Part shown: in pieces, positions 26,084-36,700 of the stretch | Layout of the letters: each line of letters begins with the position of its first letter | Position numbering within the stretch: the first letter of the stretch is position 1 | Source of the DNA: Rhynochetos jubatus | Taxonomy: Eukaryota > Chordata > Aves > Eurypygiformes > Rhynochetidae | Reading direction: 5' to 3' | DNA: 64,000 nucleotides | Assembly: GCA_027574665.1 (NCBI GenBank) | Contig: CM050690.1 | Coordinates: 70,785,433-70,849,432 of the forward strand | Made by a program: the position numbers and the translations under genes | Notes under the pieces: model-generated | Told to the model about the DNA's origin: nothing | Database searches by the model: none | What the model saw: only the letters and a program-made list of their open reading frames with translations

Positions 26084-26930
26084 TGTCATGGTTTAGGCCC
26101 AAATGGCAACTCAGCACCACGCAGCCAGTTGCTCACTCCTCCCTTGGGTGGGATGGGGAAAAGAAAACATAAGAAAAGGCTCAGGGATTGAGATAAGGAC
26201 AGGGGGGGATCACTCTCCGGTTATGGCCATGGGCAAAACAGACTCGACTTGGGGAAGAAAACAATTTAATTTGTTACCAATCAAATCAGAGCAGGATAAT
26301 GGGAAATAAAACCAGATCTTAAAAACACCTTCCCCCCACCCCTCCCTTATTCCCAGGCTCAGTTTTGCTCCCTGTTTCTCTGTCTCCTCCCACCAGCAGT
26401 GCAGGAGGATGGGGAATTGGGGCTGGGGTCAGTTCATCACATACTCTCTCTGCCGCTCCTTGCTCCTCAGTGGAGGATTCTCCCCAGCTACTGAAGGATT
26501 CCTGAAGCAGTCCTTCAGGAGCAACCTGCTCCAATGCAGGCTTCCCAAAGTCATGGGCTCCCTCAGGCACAGCCACCTGCTCTGGCGTGGGGTCCTCCCC
26601 AGGCTGCAGAGGGGTCTCTTCTCCCCTGTGACCCTCCATGGCTGCAGGGCACAGCCTGCCCTCTCACCATGGGCTGTAGGGGAACCTCTGCTCTGCGCAC
26701 CTCCTCCTGCCTTCTGCACTGACCTGGGGGTCTGCCTGGGTGTCTTTCTCACACCCCACTCTTCTCTCCACTGCAGGTTCTGCAGCAGTTCTTTTCTCCT
26801 CTTAAATTCATTAATCACTGAGGTGCTAATTGGCTTAGCCTTTTTCTGACTTGGAGCAGGGGTAGCTTCTAGCAGCTTCTCATAGGAGCCACCCCCTCCC
26901 CAGCTACCAAACCCCTGCCATACAAACCCA
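26084..26930 (+). mobile_element. Solo ERV LTR (about 850 bp)
   Basis: This opens with TGTCATGGTTTAGGCCC, then GGCAACTCAGCACCACGCAGCC, a GGGTGGGATGGGGAAAAG stretch, GGGATTGAGATAAGGACAG and AAACAATTTAATTTGTTACC. A GC-rich U3-like body follows, ending near CCCCTGCCATACAAACCCA. This is the best preserved copy of the avian LTR family in the window. I could not find a convincing target-site duplication, so the right end is approximate. Open frames of up to 146 codons inside it on both strands are by-products of its GC-rich body. Confidence 0.75.
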
Positions 26931-26993
26931 TGTTTTTATTAGACTTCCATGCAATGGTGATTTTTGATGTGTCTGTTGTTGAAATCAATTATG

Positions 26994-27123
26994 GAGAAGA
27001 GAAGAGAAGAGAAGAGAAGAGAAGAGAAGAGAAGAGAAGAGAAGAGAAGAGAAGAGAAGAGAAGAGAAGAGAAGAGAAGAGAAGAGAAGAGAAGAGAAGA
27101 GAAGAGAAGAGAAGAGAAGAGAG
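26994..27123. repeat. (GAAGA)n microsatellite, about 26 units
   Basis: An essentially perfect 5-bp repeat over about 130 bases. It begins right at the 3' (left) end of the antisense CR1 at 27124, suggesting growth from the CR1 terminal repeat. Low-complexity frames encoded here are not genes. Confidence 0.97.
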
Positions 27124-27365
27124 ATTCATTTGGAAGGCACTTACAGTGGTCATCTGGTCCAACTCCTTGACTGTTTCAGGGCTGACCAGAAGTTCAAGCA
27201 TGTTATTAAGGGCATTGTCCAATCGCCTCTTAAGCACTGACAGGCCTGGCGCATAGACCATCTCTCTAGGAAGCTCGTACCAGTGTTTGATCACCCTCTT
27301 GGTAAAGAAGTGCTGCCTAATGTCCAGTCTAAACCTCTCCTGGTGCAGCTGTGAACCATTCCCAA
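27124..27365 (-). mobile_element. CR1 LINE 3' fragment
   Basis: Antisense CR1 with CATCTGGTCCAACTCC, the end of the CR1 ORF2 (minus-strand IKHWYELPREMVYAP..., related to the usual [14 protein letters not shown]) and TAATGTCCAGTCTAAACCTC. The 3' end abuts the GAAGA repeat in place of the normal octamer tail. Confidence 0.9.
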
Positions 27366-28659
27366 TTAAATTCCTGATCTGCTAAAAAGGCTTTCTTTTG
27401 GAAGAAATTGTCTACAGTGACACATTCAGAGAAGCTGGAGTTATTCTGGAGTTTTCCAATGTGTGTAAAATAAATTTCAACTTTCCGATTTCTAGCTGCT
27501 GCCAAACACCTTATTTTATGCTGTGTTGAACCAGGATTGCAAGAGGCAGCATCTTTTCGCAAGTCACGTCAAGGAGCCTCCACTCTGTTGTGTAATGTGA
27601 TGAAAGAAGAGTTTTAAAACCACTCTTTGGCTTTATGGGTATGTCTTTGTAGTATCAGGGGTTTAGTAGCCCTCTTTTATGCTAGTTCAGGCTGTGTTGT
27701 TTGTGAACCTCATAAACCATGTTTTTCCAATATATGAACTTCATAACATCTGTGTAAACTCAGCCTGTGGTGACAAGAAGTTAGGCTGTCACATTGCCTT
27801 ACAAGTGCTGTGCACACAGAGCACTCTGCAGCTTCCTGCAACTTCACCCAGTGAGCAAAAACCTGTTTGCTTTTGCCCACAGGAACGATGTTAATGTAAC
27901 ATTGATCTAGACGCAAAGCATAGATTCTGTTTTCCCGCCTAAAGTCTGGGCCAAGGATCTTTCTAGCAGGTCAGATGTACAACTGAAAAGCTGTGCATAG
28001 AGCTGCACAGCAGTAGCTACAGGTTCAGTCTGGGTACAACACGGATTTTAGCTTTGTTGTTCATGTTTTCCAGTAAGGAAGTCAGACCCCTACAGATAGC
28101 CTGTGTGGTTTGCATCCCCAGGATTCTCTTCCATGTGAAGCTGCCTACAGGATTAATCCTGTATAGAGGTTGGTGAGTAGGGACAGAATAGTGCTTAAAT
28201 CATTATTTGAACAAAAGAGCTGATTAAACATCTCTCAGGGCAGAATATATACTGTAATCCCACAAAAATCAATAGAGGCTGGAAATGAGCTAGACTCTAG
28301 ATGAACTTGGTGCTTTATGTTTGCAGTATTCTAATCTCTTAATTAAGAGTATTTTCTTAGCTCCACCACTTCACTTTCTGGTGCTCTCAGCTGATGCCAT
28401 GTCTTCACACTCTGTCTCTGTATTGATAGATCACAAACCAACCTGAGTCCCTCTGACCCACCCTCCTTTCATCTGCTCCTCTCTCTCCTTGCTCTCTGAT
28501 GAAATTAATTGTTACCACGCTCTCACCCAAACCTCTTTCTTTATCTTTGTTCCCAAGCCATTGCTGCTTTCCACATTTCCAGCCATTACCACCTCCCTGC
28601 TCTTTAACCTTCTGGGGGCCACATAGATAGGGGCTGCTTTCACTCTGCTACCAGGACTG
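27366..28659. other. Intergenic, nothing recognised
   Basis: Unique-looking sequence between the CR1 at 27.1 kb and the ERV LTR. The pyrimidine-rich zone at 28430-28620 has no named feature. Confidence 0.55.
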
Positions 28660-29315
28660 CTTGTTTCTGGGCCTGAATGAGGGACGGCTCCACCCAGATG
28701 ATAATGATCCTAGAGATAGTTTGGGTATCATCAACCTCTATAGCACTTCTGTTCGGGTGCACCCGCCCTGACAAAGATGATAAAGGTCCAACAAAAGCCC
28801 ACCAAGAATGTCCTGCCACAGCTCTCCTCACATAACCCCTCCCCATGCTGTTGTCACGTACACACCTGGTGAGGTGGGGGTCCTCAGTCAGTGGGGGGGT
28901 GACAAGGCTTTATATAGCCACAGATCAGACAGGACTAGGGTGTAACTGGCCCCGCTGGAGCCATTTGGAGTCGTTCCTCCTCGGAGCAGTGGGTCTGCAG
29001 TCGGGGACTCTCTCTTTAGGTTGGGAGCCACCTGAGGCAACTCCTCAAGGCTGGGAGCCCTCCCCTTCATTAGGTGAGGGATTGCACATCCGGGGTCATC
29101 GACCGTAAAGCTTAAGAATTCTTGTGTTGGGTGTGCAGTATTAATACCCAACTGACACCCTGAACGTGTGGATTGTTCGTCAGTCTCAAAGCAGGTTTGG
29201 TTAGAGCGAAACTTAGTTTGAGTTGGTTAATATTCCATTAAAAAAATAAATAAACCATGTTTGTAGTTTGTTAGTTGGTCTGGCTTGGTTTTGTGAGGTT
29301 CTATGATGCCATCCC
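28660..29315 (+). mobile_element. 5' LTR of an ERV-L-like provirus (approximate ends)
   Basis: Upstream of the gag/pol relics, a TATA box (TTTATATA, about 28909-28916) sits about 60 bases before a segment (28967-29075) that recurs at 32113-32219. An AATAAA at 29245-29250 precedes a T/G-rich tail (29261-29310). The order promoter, repeated R/U5 block and poly(A) signal is what an LTR should show. Exact TG...CA ends were not resolved, and U5-like sequence is repeated again at 29486-29552. A good splice-donor sequence (CATTAG/GTGAGG) lies at 29068-29079. Confidence 0.55.
28909..28916 (+). promoter_or_regulatory. TATA box of the ERV-L-like LTR
   Basis: TTTATATA lies in a GC-richer LTR context, about 335 bases before the AATAAA at 29245. 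The placement is typical of a retroviral promoter. Activity is unknown. Confidence 0.45.
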
Positions 29316-29564
29316 TACCTTTCACCGCGGCGACTGTTGGCTCCAAGCAGAGGTGGTTGCGTCAGCCCACCATTGTCTTGTACTTCCACTTGTCCTAAAA
29401 AACCCTTTCACGCCACACCTTGGTGAATTTTAGAGGCACCAGCAGACTTTTATCAGCCTTTGTGCACAATTTTTTTTTTACCAGTTTGTTTTAAAAAAAA
29501 AATCCCATTTTTAGTCTGTTAGTTGATCATGCTTGATTTTGTGAGGTTCTGGGACATTTTACTT

Positions 29565-29572
29565 TGGCGTAG
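29565..29572 (+). other. Possible primer-binding site, tRNA-Ser type
   Basis: TGGCGTAG is complementary to the 3' end of vertebrate tRNA-Ser (...CTACG plus CCA) and lies just after the second U5-like copy and before the gag-like relic. The match then decays (CTGCCAAGGA against the expected TCGGCAGGA). ERV-S elements, relatives of ERV-L, are known for tRNA-Ser priming. It is short and could be chance. Confidence 0.35.
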
Positions 29573-30480
29573 CTGCCAAGGAGGGCAATAGAGGAATTAT
29601 TATGAAGACACGAATGTGCCCCTTCCCCTGGTATGCAATGGCAGAAGGATCTGTGGTACGACCCCTCTCTGCAGTCGTAGAAAGAACAATGCCGCAGAAA
29701 TTCTAGGGATAGCAAAGGAGATGTGTGCCATGCTGGGTGCATCCCTGATTCAGGCATGAGATCACTGAGACTACTCAGGAAAATTAGAGGATAATGTAAA
29801 GAAACAATTAGGCTGTTTAAAGGCAGAACTGAATTGAGAACGAGAGAGGATGTGTCTGCTAGAACAAAAAATTGAAATTTTCCTAGCACAAGCAAAGAAG
29901 CCCCCCCAGTGTCATCTGAATCCCAGAGTTAATGGTGGGTGCAGACCCTGAGGCTCGGGACGGAGACATCTGGGAGACAAAGATGAAAACAGCTCTGGAG
30001 AAGCGGAGGACTTGGAGGAAAGGGATGTGCGACCATAGTAAAACAGAGGCACCCTGGTTGGCAAGGGGGCGACCCCAGACCACTGCCCCACCACCCCCCG
30101 GGCAGGAGCCCAGCTCGGTGAATGGCGAGTTTCTGCGCACGCCGGGCAAAACGGAGGGGGAGCTTCTTTAATGTGGGGGGCACAGCAGACATTGCTGAGC
30201 GGTGGGGGTGCACGGAGGTTCTGGGGACCGGGGGTAGTGATGGGCTCACAGGCCACCCGTGGACAATGGCTCACGTGGATGACTGGGCCGGGGGTGTGGG
30301 CCCCCCAGGAACAAGGGAGCCGTCACCCGTCCGGAGAAGGGGCTGTGGGAGCAGGCGGGGGGCCTGCAAAAGCCGCCTGTGCTCAGGCAATGTATGACAG
30401 GGCAGCACTGAACACCGACGGCCGCGCCGGTGGACCCAACCGCCTTAAATCTCTCCCTAGAGGGTTACCAGGCGCTTAAA
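29573..30480 (+). pseudogene. ERV-L-like gag relic
   Basis: This plus-strand stretch between the leader and the pol relic is peppered with stops. One frame gives recognisably protein-like fragments: a Lys/Glu-rich coiled-coil segment around 29795-29900, then a charged region (about 29940-30010), a proline-rich stretch (about 30075-30110) and an Arg/Gly-rich end near 30420-30480. The position between the leader and pol supports gag. No intact zinc knuckle was found. It is an inactive relic and identity by content alone is weak. Confidence 0.4.
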
Positions 30481-30950
30481 AATCAACCGCTAGCAGAAGC
30501 CAGAGCCCGCCCGCGCAGGTTCTGACTCGGGCCGAGACGCCACACAAGATACCCACTGCCGGCGCGAGGCGGCCGGGCCGGGCGGGCCCGCCGGCGGGAA
30601 CAGGCGGGGTGGGCCGCCGCCGGCAGCTCCGCGCCCAGCGGCGGGAGCGGGGACCCGCCCGCGGCAGGGGGAGCAGCGGTCTGTGGCGAGAGGCGGTGTT
30701 GCGCGGGCAGCACGCCGGCCGTGTTCGGAGGCGGGAGGCATCGTCACGGGGAGAAAGCCAGGCAGCGAAGGGAGGCCCCCGGCAGCCGCAGCCCCTCGGG
30801 AAGAGAACCGTCACCACCCCCGCGAGCCGAGTGGCGCAGGGAGCCGCGGGCGGAGCTCCTGCTCCCCGCTCCGCACGGCCGGTGCCTGCCGGTGGGCCGC
30901 TGAGCGGGCGCCACGTGTGCGTACCCCCGCGGGTCCGGCACGGCTGGGTT
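30480..30950. promoter_or_regulatory. CpG-dense island of about 470 bp
   Basis: This block is extremely rich in CG dinucleotides (runs such as GGCGCGAGGCGGCCGGGCC and CCGCCGCCGGCAGCTCCGCG) inside DNA that is otherwise AT-rich and CpG-poor. It lies between the gag-like and RT relics of the ERV. Long open frames on both strands (up to about 200 codons) follow from the base composition and are not called as genes. It may be an unmethylated promoter-type CpG island or an inserted GC-rich segment. No TATA box or recognised first exon is tied to it. Confidence 0.6.
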
Positions 30951-30984
30951 CGGAATTTTCAATCCATGCAGCGACCCAAATTAG

Positions 30985-32110
30985 CGTTTTAAATATGCAA
31001 CAGGATGAAGAATTAGGAGTCAAACCCTCAAGAAAAGCTGTAAACCTAATCGGGGTAACGGGCATAGCAGGAGGATGGCCGTTAGCTGGAGCTCGGTTCT
31101 GGCTACTTGGGCCGTGGAGATGCCCTGGCCCGCATCGGGAATACCCTGGGATTTGGTGTACCAGCGGGCAGGCGATGCTGCCTACCCCTGGCAAGGCATG
31201 GAGTTTTGGAAGACAGGGGACAGAAGCCACTGTCTTAGGGCTGTGCAACTTGCCCCCGTGCTGCCACATCATACAATAACCTGTGTTTCCTGATGCCCCC
31301 AGCCAATCGCAGCAGAACGGGGCATTGCAGCAGTAATTAACGACATTAAGAAAGGCAAATCGTAAGCCGCGCCCACTCGCCATACAACTCCCCAGTTTGG
31401 TCAGTCCATACACCTGATGGACTGTGACGTTTAACAATTAATTATGGAAAATGGTAATGCTCCACCCTTCGCTGCTGCTCTGAGCATAACATCTGGCGAT
31501 GGTGATCCAGGCGGGTGCCCACTCATGGGTGGTGGCTTTTGATGTCAAAGACATGTTCTTCATGATTCCCCTGCGTGAGGAGGATAAACCACAGTTTGCC
31601 TTTACTTGGGAAGGGACACAATACACCTTTAACTGAGTCCCCCAAGGATATAAACACCCCCCTACTACGGTGCACAATGCCCTAGCTAAAGTTCTTGACA
31701 CTGCAGAAGTACCATACGTTCATACATAATATATAGATGATATTCTATTTGGTGGCGATAACAAAGAACAGGTAGGGCAAGTGGCTGAGGCCATCTAGAA
31801 TCTGCTAAGAATGGCCTTCCAAATCTCAAGGTCCCAGACGAGACAAAATTCCTAGGAGCTTGGTGGATAGCTGGTGTAATTGTGGTACCTGATGATACAC
31901 TGTCAGCTATTGAGAAGGGACAGACTCCAGGTAACAAGACAGAGCAGATGCTAGGTACATTGGGCTATCAGGAGAAGCATATCCCTGGGTTTTCTGTGAC
32001 TACTAGCCCACTGTATGAATTGTTTTGGAAAAACAGAGAGTGGGATTGGGCTCTGCAATATACTGAAGCCCTCGGTATCTTAAAGGATGAACTCAGAACC
32101 TGCCAGATGC
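30985..32110 (+). pseudogene. ERV-L-like pol relic (protease end and reverse transcriptase)
   Basis: Plus-strand fragments in shifting frames match the reverse transcriptase of class III (ERV-L-like) elements. The first catalytic Asp is in a Phe-Asp-Val-Lys-Asp context at 31538-31552. The fingers/palm region follows, then a VPQGY-type motif at 31637-31651, and the YIDD active-site box at 31730-31741. The thumb/connection region continues in another frame at about 31840-32105 (Gly-Ala-Trp-Trp, later a Leu-Gly-Thr-Leu-Gly-Tyr segment). Breaks seen: in-frame TGA at 31634-31636, TAA at 31727-31729, a TAG near 31797 and a frameshift between about 31745 and 31840. RNase H, integrase and env are missing; the element stops where a second R/U5-like copy begins. 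It is non-functional. Confidence 0.75.
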
Positions 32111-32112
32111 AG

Positions 32113-32284
32113 AGTCAGTCCTCCTTGGAGTAGCGGGTCTTCAGTCAGAGAGTCTCCCCTTATGTTGGGAGACACCCGAGGCAACTCCTCAAGGCTGAGA
32201 TCCCTCCCCTTTATTAGGTCTAACCTGATAAAGAGACTTTTAGAGGCACCAGCAGAGTTTTATCAGGCTTTGTGCATAATTTTA
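32113..32284 (+). mobile_element. Second R/U5-plus-leader copy of the ERV-L-like element
   Basis: 32113-32219 repeats 28967-29075 (shared GAGGCAACTCCTCAAGGCTG core), and 32238-32284 repeats 29428-29472 (shared TTTTAGAGGCACCAGCAGA). In the upstream copy these blocks are about 350 bases apart; here they are only about 20 apart. It may be a collapsed 3' LTR or a rearranged copy. Confidence 0.6.
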
Positions 32285-32406
32285 ACTGAAGCAGATCAAG
32301 AGGATCTTCCAGCTAGAGATCTGTGGGATGCAGAACAGTTGAATGCTTGGTGTGAGACTAATCCCCATGGATGCGTTGTTTATGGTTTCTTAGCCTTTAA
32401 ATCTTA
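32220..32406 (+). pseudogene. Short coding-like retroviral remnant
   Basis: This open stretch of about 60 codons runs to TAA at 32405-32407 and has an acidic, helical composition (for example EADQEDLPARDLWDAEQLNAW). It directly follows the second R/U5 block, so it probably belongs to the ERV, perhaps a gag or leader reading frame. I cannot assign it to a named domain. Confidence 0.3.
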
Positions 32407-33436
32407 AGTCAGTAGTATTTCCTATCCCTGCAGGGTGTGAGGAGGTGCTGCTGGAACCACGGACACCACCCCCTTGGCTACAGGGAAGTCTGTCCAAGTT
32501 AAGTGTAGGTCCCTTTGCTCATAAGACCTCTATATATCCTACTGGCTCTGAATGTGCCTAGGTAATGCCAGAGGCACTTTTTGTGGTGGTTTACACTGCA
32601 GTAACTCCCCATCTCTGACTTATATGTTGGTTTTGTTGCCTTATTCGTGTTTTATCTTGCACATTTTCGGAGTCCACAGAGGAAGGGAGCAGAAAGGCCT
32701 GAATTAATCCTTAATGTCCAGAAAGTATTTCAAAGATGACCCCTCATGACTGCTATTGTCATTTTAAATATGCACCTTCCACCCCTGTCATGCGAGACCT
32801 ACACAGCACCAGCTTGTTCTGGGAGCAGTCCTGTGGGCACTCGCCTCTCCTAGGCTGCAGAGTGCTGCTGCCCTGTTTGCCCAGCTCAACGAGCTATCCC
32901 TTTCTCCATCTGACTCATGCATTTTTATGCTGGTTGAATAATTCCTCTCTGAAATTAAAATGGTTCCAAGCTATGTAAGGCAGAGATTTCTTACTTCAAA
33001 TTAGCATTAGATGTTGCATGCATTAATCGTGTATAGACTAGAAAGGGAGGGGTGGGGTTGCTTTTGTGGCATCCAGTTCCCACATCAGATGATATGAAAC
33101 TACTAAACAAGTTGGTGCCAGGAACTGTCTTTTCACAGACCAGGTACAGGTGCAGTGGAAGATCTTCACTGTGGGGGAACTGTGGCTGCAAACATGACTT
33201 GGGCACAATAGCCTATGAAGACAGATATTTACTTGAGTGAGCTTGTAAAGCTTGGACTGAGGCAGATCTGCTGTTTCTGGCTGAAATCAATTCCCCAGGA
33301 GAATCTAGTCATTTCAAGACATATGCTTGCAGATTCAGATGAGGGATATTCTTAGCCTAGAGAACGCTTCTCCACCTGATCTTTCCTGTTATAAATTCCA
33401 CTTACTTCAAGCAGGAAAACACAGAAGGGCTGTGAA
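32407..33436. other. Intergenic, nothing recognised
   Basis: About 1 kb between the ERV remnant and a CR1. The first 200 bases may still be retroviral but show no recognisable motif. Confidence 0.5.
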
Positions 33437-33790
33437 ATCATAGAACGGTTTGGGTTGAAAAGGACCTTAAAGACCATCCAGTCCCAACCCCCTGCCATGG
33501 GCAGGGACACCTTCCACTAGACCAGGTTGCTCAAAGCCTCATCCAGCCTGGCCTTGAACATTCCCAGGGATGGGGCATCCACAGCTTCTCTGGGCAACCT
33601 GTGCCAGTGCCTCACCACCCTCTCCGGGAAGAATTTCTTCCAGATATCCAATCTAAATCTACCTGCTTTCAATTTAAAGCCATTATCCCTTGTCCTGTCA
33701 TTATGTGCTCTTGAAAAAGTCCCTCTCCAGCTTTCTTGTAGACCCTTCAGGTACTGGAAATGAGCAAGCAACCTGTTCAAATAGCTCAAG
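33437..33790 (-). mobile_element. CR1 LINE 3' fragment
   Basis: Antisense CR1 of about 350 bp: TCATAGAACGGTTTGGGTTG tail, CCATGGGCAGGGACACCTTC, GCCTTGAACATTCCCAGGG and CTCCAGCTTTCTTGTAGACC. On the minus strand it encodes the C-terminus of CR1 ORF2 (WHRLPREAVDAPS) with no full-length ORF. It is comparatively well preserved. Confidence 0.95.
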
Positions 33791-36700
33791 AGGACAACAA
33801 TAAATACTTAATTGAAAATCATAGGATCCTGAACCCACCGTGCTAGCTTACCGAGAGGATGCTGATGCATCTGGCACAGAGGCTGCGTCTGGCCATATTC
33901 CTTCCCCGTTTGCTGATGTGCTTAGGTAAGTGCCTGAGGTGAGCAGTTGACTAGTTCCTGTGACCTTTGGCGAGTTACAGGTAGATCCTGCAGAAGCACC
34001 TATAGTACCATGTAGGTCAGTGCACAATATCCTATTGTCCACTCAGCACTTTGCAGGAGTTACTCTGGTGCTGAATTGGGATGATTTATTTCCCTTATAA
34101 AGTTACTGAAATGTGAACTGGGAATGTCCTTGACCATGCAGCGTGAATTCAACATAGTTCACTGCTGGCACTGTCTCTCTGATTGAAGATAAACAAACAT
34201 AATTTTGTACCTTGTTCTTTCTCATGATGGAAAATATCTTGTGAAATATTATTGCATTCCCTTCCTCACTTTCCCAGGCCCCCCCCCCCCCCCCCCCCCC
34301 CTTTTCTGCTTCTCCCTCTGCCTGATACTAAACCCGGTTTTAATGAAGATGCTGCTGCCAGTAATATGGTGGCTGTATTTGTTTAACGAACCTCTTCCAA
34401 TGTGTTGTTTAATTGCTCCATTATTTCCTTTGTCAGTGCTCTGGATAACAAAGTTATTTGTATTTGACTAATTTTTCATGCTTGAATTAAAATATATCAC
34501 TAAATACAATGTCAGCTGCAAAGAGGAACTACCAACAAACCACGGGGATTTAGGGATTTGGGGTTTTTTTTTCCTCTCTCCCTAAGCAGTAATTACTGAG
34601 GTAAATGAAACTTCTGGGAACAGTTATTTCAAATTGTAATTTAACTGCTTGTTTCCAGGAAGGGAAGACATCAAGCTTACTGTCTGAATGAAGCATAAAC
34701 AAAAAAAAAAAATTATGGACATACTTAGTGAAGGATGCACAGGGAAGGCAGATAGTGGGATGCTTATGCTCAATGTTATGCCCCTCATATTTAGATAACA
34801 GAAAATTAAATCAAGTGACGGCTGCCAATATAGTGTTTTTGTCTGACACAGGGTCACCTCCTTCCCTAAGGAGACATACTCACAAGGCTTTTCAGGTCCA
34901 TTTTCTTATTTTCCTTTCCAAAGAGTGCAGGGTTTATGGCATGATCACTGGGAAAGCAAAGCACATGATTCTAAGAGGAAAATATGCTGCAGCCCCTACT
35001 GTTAGTGCTGTGAGGGAAAGACTAGACTTCCTCCCCCACAGGGCACGGTTCTGACCTGCATCCCCCTCTCCTGTTCCCCCAAGGGAGGGGAGAAAAAAAA
35101 GGGAAAAAGAAAGCCTGATTAAATTCCACCATGACACCTGAAATGAGTGGTTGTGTAAGTAGGTAAGGGCAGATTGTGACCCAGCAATCATGCTCAGAAA
35201 ATGAGTGGATAAAAGAAGCTGAGAGCTCTGCTGACTTTTTGCAAGAAGATACCTTCAGGTAGGACTGGTTCTGGAACCATATCAAGTAACAAAGACAGAA
35301 TTTCCATAGCCTCTCAAGCTGCAGAATACAGTTTTGCTTCTGTGCTGTTGTGCAAGCCCAGGCTTCTTCTTCTCAACTCCTTAGGACACCATGTCACTGA
35401 TCAGCACTGAGCATCAGAAAGCCGGAAACTTGGAAAGCTACCTGGGACTGGAACACACCCTCATTATAAAACCTGTGATTGCTGCAGGACAACTTCCTTT
35501 CTAGCTCATTTCATTTAAGCCCAGGGCAGCAGAAGGGGAGATGAGAGCAAGTCACTGAAAGTGACTGCCAACATAAGCATAGTGAGCAGCAGAGGGGACC
35601 AGGGTTGGGGGTTGCAGCATTCTCTGAGACAGATAAACAGAGAGCTTCATGTTAAGATGTGGTTAATAAGGTACAGCTGCCACTTGGGGACTCTGCTCTT
35701 GCATCAGATATTCAGGCACTTTCATCATGGTTGTTCTGACAACAAGACTGGAGTTCAAGCCTGTAAACTGATGCAACAGTACTTACGGAACTGACAGCAA
35801 GGGATTAGTTGCCTCTGCGATGGGAAGGAGTGAAAAACCACCGAAACAGACAGCTGAGGCTCTGAATTAGAATACAAAGGAGGACTTCCAAAATAAATCA
35901 GTGCTGCAGAAAAATATGTGAGATAAATAGAAATTATGTCTGCTGTCAAAATGATAAATTGATGTTTATAGAAAAGCATAAAGTCTAGAAGGTGCTAGTA
36001 CTTTACTGAGGCTTCTACCTCAGGAAAGGCTCCATGCGAAAAGCCTCAGGAGTCCCTTGAAGCAAAGGGTGGGAGATCTTGGAGCATGTCAAGGCTCAGG
36101 TTTTCCAAGATAAATCTCCAGGAGTCTGTATTCTAATGATTTTGTATGTCTGCGTTTTTGCATTCTGTCTCCTGAACACCACTTTTATTATCACATGTGG
36201 AATCATGGCATCAAAATACCTTCCTTCTTTTAAATGGAATTTGATGAATTTGTTGGCAGCAATGTTATGTGTCTGCTCATCTACTTCAGAGAAGCTCTCT
36301 AGATTTCAGTTCATGCTTCAAGCTGTGTTTATGTGTTTGTATTAATTGACTGTTTAATATAAATATTTAAGTACGCATTGCAGTGGAGGCTGGAACACAG
36401 CTGCATATCCAAATCACCAAACAGCAGACTGATGATATTTCTAGCTCAGCATCTTAAATTCTTTTAACATGCAGTGGTACAACTTTAAACAAAGGAAGAG
36501 ACTATACTGTCACATCTGCCCCATGCTGAGAGCTTTTTACAGAGATAGTTCCTACCTGTGGGGCAGGTGCACCCTCTGCAACTGTGTAATGAGAGGTGCT
36601 TTCCTTCTGCTTTGTCTGAGAATCAGTCAAAGAAAGAGCAGCACTCTTTTGCTGGCAAAATCAGTGTGGCGGAGCAGCAGCCATTTAGAATGATCTGCCT

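Noticed and set aside
26930-27294. Frames with long Arg/Glu or Leu/Phe/Ser repeats
   Set aside because: They are translations of the GAAGA microsatellite plus CR1, not a real repeat protein.
30683-31437. Overlapping open frames of about 200 codons on both strands
   Set aside because: They fall in the CpG-dense block and ERV relic, where high GC removes stop codons; neither strand shows a recognised domain.
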